A stretch of DNA of 52,145 nt from Clostridia bacterium (GTDB taxonomy: Bacteria > Bacillota > Clostridia > Christensenellales > Aristaeellaceae). The position numbers and the translations under genes are program-made. The notes under the pieces are model-generated. The model made no database searches and was not told where the DNA came from. It saw nothing but the letters and a program-made list of their open reading frames with translations. Location: assembly GCA_017545905.1 (NCBI GenBank), contig JAFWXL010000033.1, forward strand, positions 1-52,145, read 5' to 3'. Below are positions 49,978 through 52,145 of this stretch, piece after piece; position 1 is the stretch's first letter; every line of letters begins with the position of its first letter.

Positions 49978-50357
49978 TATAAGAAATAACGCCGCCGTCC
50001 AAAAAGGACGACGGCGACGCATCGTGATACCACCTTCATTCATCCGCGCCTCGCAGCGCGGACCTTGTCAGGTACGGACAGGCAGATGATGCCCATCGAT
50101 ACCCCGGCGCTGTAAAGGGCGCTCCCATCGCAGCCTGTGCCAAATACGCTCCGTGCGCGTTTTCATCTCCGAAATGCTTAACAATGTTAAGCTCCTTCGT
50201 GTACGCAGCACGGCAATTATCCCATTCCATCGGCAGTCGGTGCGCGGCTCCAAGATCATGTTCCCCGCCGTCTTCTGCGTCCGCTCCCACCAAACCGGAC
50301 TCTCTGCGGCATATCCCGCCGGGTACTCTTCTTTTCAATGCCTTTGATTATGAGGTT
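49978..50357 (-). promoter_or_regulatory. T-box riboswitch, predicted methionine specificity
   Basis: A complete T-box leader on the minus strand. Stem I has the AGAGAG motif (50300-50305) and the S-turn halves AGTA (50324-50327) and GAAC (50260-50263). The codon after GAAC is ATG (50257-50259) followed by A, the expected specifier position. The T-box core GAAGGTGGTATCACGATG lies at 50019-50038. The terminator stem is 49990-50000 with 50006-50016, then TTATTTCTT. The bulge UGGU calls for a tRNA with A73, which fits tRNA-Met and not tRNA-His (C73) or tRNA-Asp (G73), the nearby alternative readings. It gives anti-termination by uncharged tRNA. Confidence 0.88.
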
Positions 50358-50363
50358 AGAAGC

Positions 50364-50392
50364 ATTTTAACATGACGGATGGCCGCTGTCAA
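50364..50392 (-). promoter_or_regulatory. Promoter of the T-box unit
   Basis: On the minus strand, TTGACA (50387-50392), 17 bases and TAAAAT (50364-50369). The -35 overlaps the stop codon of the upstream GNAT gene. Confidence 0.85.
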
Positions 50393-50871
50393 TCTGCTTT
50401 CGCCATGTTTTCCAGCGTCTCGCCCGTCAGGCGGTACACTGTCCATTCGTCCATCCGCTTCGCGCCGAGAGACAGATAGAAATCGATGCTCGGCTGATTC
50501 CAGTCCAGACAGGACCATTCCAGCCTGCCGCAGCCACGCTCCAGCGCAATCTGCGCAAGCCTGCGCAGCGTCGCCTTGCCATAGCCTTTGCCGCGATATT
50601 CCGGCAGGATGAACAGATCCTCCAGATACAGGCCTGCTCGTCCGAGGAATGTCGAGAAATTATGGAAGAACAGCGCAAAGCCGACTTCCTTTCCATCGAC
50701 CGTCGGGAAAATCACTTCGGCTTTTTTCTTTTCGAAGATCCATTCTTCCAGAAGGACAGGCGTGGCGACCACGTCGTCTTCCATCTTTTCGTATTTTGCC
50801 AGCTCGCGGATGAAGAAGAGGATCTTATCAGTGTCTTCGCGCTGAGCGGCGCGGAATGTCAGATTATTCAC
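50389..50871 (-). CDS. GNAT acetyltransferase (diamine N-acetyltransferase-like)
   Basis: A 160-residue GNAT enzyme. MNNLTFRAAQREDTDKILFFIRELAKYEK, VGFALFFHNFSTFLGRAGLYLEDLFILPEYRGKGYGKATLRRLAQIA and RLEWSCLDWNQPSIDFYLSLGAKRMDEW match the spermidine/spermine (SSAT)-like and thialysine acetyltransferase branch: the YLEDLFVxPxYRGKGxG and W-N-xPSIxFY motifs are intact. It probably acetylates a polyamine or amino-group metabolite. It lies 18 bases after the next GNAT gene and may be co-transcribed with it. Confidence 0.88.
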   Translation of the reverse strand: MNNLTFRAAQREDTDKILFFIRELAKYEKMEDDVVATPVLLEEWIFEKKKAEVIFPTVDGKEVGFALFFHNFSTFLGRAGLYLEDLFILPEYRGKGYGKATLRRLAQIALERGCGRLEWSCLDWNQPSIDFYLSLGAKRMDEWTVYRLTGETLENMAKAD

Positions 50872-50889
50872 GGTTCTTCCTCCCGATAT

Positions 50890-51462
50890 TTATTGCTTCA
50901 TGCGGACGAAATAGTCCCCGTATTTCGCGCCGTCATGTCCGATCAGCTTTTCATCGCTGCGCGTGAATCCCAGTCTCGCCAGCGCACAGATTCTCTCCTT
51001 CGCAGCCGGCACGGCCTTCGTGGCAATCATGCTGCAATCAAAAAGCGCATATGCCTTAGGAACGATCAGCTCAAGGATTTCCCAGATGACGCCTTCATGC
51101 TCATAGTCGCTTCGCAAATCCAATCTGAGGATGCTGCAGTCCGTAAACCAGTCATCCGCCTCACGCTTAAACAGCTCAATCGTACCAATCGCCTCGCCGC
51201 TCGTTTTATCCACGACCGCCCAGCGTACAAAGTACCGATGCATATAGGAATAAAACCAGAAATCGATGGCGCTGCGCATGCGTTCCATTGTCACATAATG
51301 AAAGTCATCGCCGTGGCAGTTATCACTGTTAAATAGCGGCACAGACTGTTCGTCTGAATAAATCCTCAGCATATCTTCGCAGTCATCCTGCGAAATCTGC
51401 CTGATCATAAAGCGCTCCCCTTCAAGCTTTGGACAGCATTCGTACACATCCTGCACAATCAT
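50890..51462 (-). CDS. GNAT acetyltransferase (RimJ/RimL-like)
   Basis: A 190-residue GNAT protein. The start MIVQDVYECCPKLEGERFMIRQ is behind AAGGAGG; a GTG two codons later has better spacing and could be used. ERFMIRQISQDDCEDMLRIYSDEQSV, IGTIELFKRE and LRLDLRSDYEHEGVIWEILELIVPKAY fit the RimJ/RimL type, although motif A (normally RGxGxA) is degenerate here (RSDYEHEGVI), so acetyl-CoA binding may be altered. Substrate unknown. It lies 67 bases downstream of the rpoC terminator. Confidence 0.7.
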   Translation of the reverse strand: MIVQDVYECCPKLEGERFMIRQISQDDCEDMLRIYSDEQSVPLFNSDNCHGDDFHYVTMERMRSAIDFWFYSYMHRYFVRWAVVDKTSGEAIGTIELFKREADDWFTDCSILRLDLRSDYEHEGVIWEILELIVPKAYALFDCSMIATKAVPAAKERICALARLGFTRSDEKLIGHDGAKYGDYFVRMKQ

Positions 51463-51529
51463 CACCCTCCTTTTCCTATTATTGCATATTCCCAGCCAAA
51501 ACACAAGAACATTTGTTCGTATACCCATC

Positions 51530-51562
51530 AGAAAAAGCCGCTTGGATTGTCCAAGCGGCTTT
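51530..51562 (-). terminator. Intrinsic terminator after rpoC
   Basis: A 13-bp stem AAAGCCGCTTGGA/TCCAAGCGGCTTT (51534-51546 with 51550-51562), 3-base loop, is followed on the minus strand by a T-run. It ends the RNA polymerase operon. Confidence 0.92.
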
Positions 51563-51594
51563 GATTCTTTTTTGGCTTCGAGTCAATCGGAAAA

Positions 51595-52145
51595 TCAATA
51601 CATTTCCTTGACTTCGATGTCGCGATAGCGCGCCATGCCGGTGCCGGCCGGAATGATCTTGCCGATGATGACGTTCTCCTTGAGGCCGACGAGGTGGTCT
51701 TCCTTGCCCTTGATCGCAGCTTCGGTAAGCACGCGGGTCGTCTCCTGGAAGGAGGCAGCAGACAGGAAGGACTCGGTAGCCAGGGCAGCCTTGGTGATGC
51801 CCAGCAGGATACGCTTGGCAACAGCAGGACGGCCGCCGTTCATGATCGTCTTCTCGTTCTCCTTCTCGAAGTGGAAGATATCGACCATGGAGCCCGGGAG
51901 CATCGCCGTATCGCCGGCGTCCTCGACGCGGACCTTGCGCAGCATCCGATGGACGATAACCTCGATGTGCTTATCGCCGATGCCTACGCCCTGCAGGCGG
52001 TAGACCATCAGAACTTCCTTGAGCAGGTGTTCCTGAACAGCCTTCACGCCGAGAATGCGCAGCAGATCGTGCGGGTTGATCTGGCCTTCGGTCAGCTCGT
52101 CGCCCGCCACAACGCGGTCGCCCTCCTTCACCTTCAGGCGGCTGC
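51595..52145 (-). CDS. rpoC: RNA polymerase beta' subunit, C-terminal part (runs off the window)
   Basis: The last ~183 residues of RpoC; the 5' part lies beyond the window edge. [62 protein letters not shown], then [58 protein letters not shown] is the highly conserved C-terminal clamp region. It is followed by a strong terminator. The GTG near 52131 is internal, not a start. Confidence 0.97.
   Translation of the reverse strand, partial: SRLKVKEGDRVVAGDELTEGQINPHDLLRILGVKAVQEHLLKEVLMVYRLQGVGIGDKHIEVIVHRMLRKVRVEDAGDTAMLPGSMVDIFHFEKENEKTIMNGGRPAVAKRILLGITKAALATESFLSAASFQETTRVLTEAAIKGKEDHLVGLKENVIIGKIIPAGTGMARYRDIEVKEMY

Noticed and set aside
50036-50338. A 100-residue minus-strand open frame before the GNAT gene
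   Set aside because: It lies wholly inside the T-box leader, whose structural motifs explain the sequence.

Overview
The window is GC-rich chromosomal DNA from a Gram-positive, obligately anaerobic Clostridia-type bacterium (Bacillota). The evidence is a T-box leader, an LPXTG-anchored surface protein, two [FeFe]-hydrogenase proteins, the rplS-ylqF-rnhB-yraN gene order and many intrinsic terminators. A Christensenellales- or Oscillospirales-like gut or rumen lineage is my guess and cannot be fixed from the sequence. No tRNA, rRNA, CRISPR array, transposase or prophage was seen.

Layout. 1-356: intergenic repeat modules. 357-9745 (minus): a cell-surface polysaccharide operon reading from 9.7 kb down, with two GT2 and two GT4 glycosyltransferases, an O-antigen ligase/polymerase-like protein, a phosphoglycosyl transferase, a barrel glycosidase and a secreted CHAP protein. 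9.8-16.95 kb (minus): an SH3b lipoprotein, a giant protein with two GT-C glycosyltransferase cores, yraN, rnhB, ylqF and rplS. 17.0-21.1 kb (minus): an orphan solute-binding protein and a polar amino-acid ABC importer. 21.2-24.5 kb (minus): a GH13 alpha-glucosidase overlapping dnaX. 24.6-26.9 kb (plus): an AEC transporter and pepT, divergent from dnaX with overlapping -35 boxes. 27.2-32.2 kb (plus): a 1661-residue LPXTG surface protein.

32.4-37.6 kb (minus): a six-gene operon of FecCD-type permease, ATPase, SAM methyltransferase, substrate-binding protein, flavodoxin and YqeC. Its consensus promoter is followed by a roughly 200-nt structured leader with a terminator, an alternative antiterminator pairing and an 11-codon leader ORF. 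37.7-40.1 kb (plus): two GH43 proteins, one cytoplasmic and one secreted. 40.2-45.3 kb (plus): a hydrogen-sensing module of two small thioredoxin-like [2Fe-2S] proteins, a PAS-containing [FeFe]-hydrogenase sensor, a PP2C/SpoIIE phosphatase and a catalytic monomeric [FeFe]-hydrogenase. 45.8-47.1 kb (minus): fucO. 47.1-49.4 kb (minus): DUF1538 with two PII-like genes. 49.5-51.5 kb (minus): three GNAT acetyltransferases, the last preceded by a T-box leader that I read as methionine-specific. 51.6 kb to the end: the C-terminal part of rpoC.

The most interesting items are the regulated FecCD-methyltransferase-flavodoxin-YqeC operon, the T-box on a lone acetyltransferase, the sensory hydrogenase module, the DUF1538-PII-PII unit, and a dispersed family of intergenic hairpin modules whose copies show compensatory base changes. 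Starts were chosen by ribosome binding site and family alignment. All functions are from sequence recognition only; no database search was possible.
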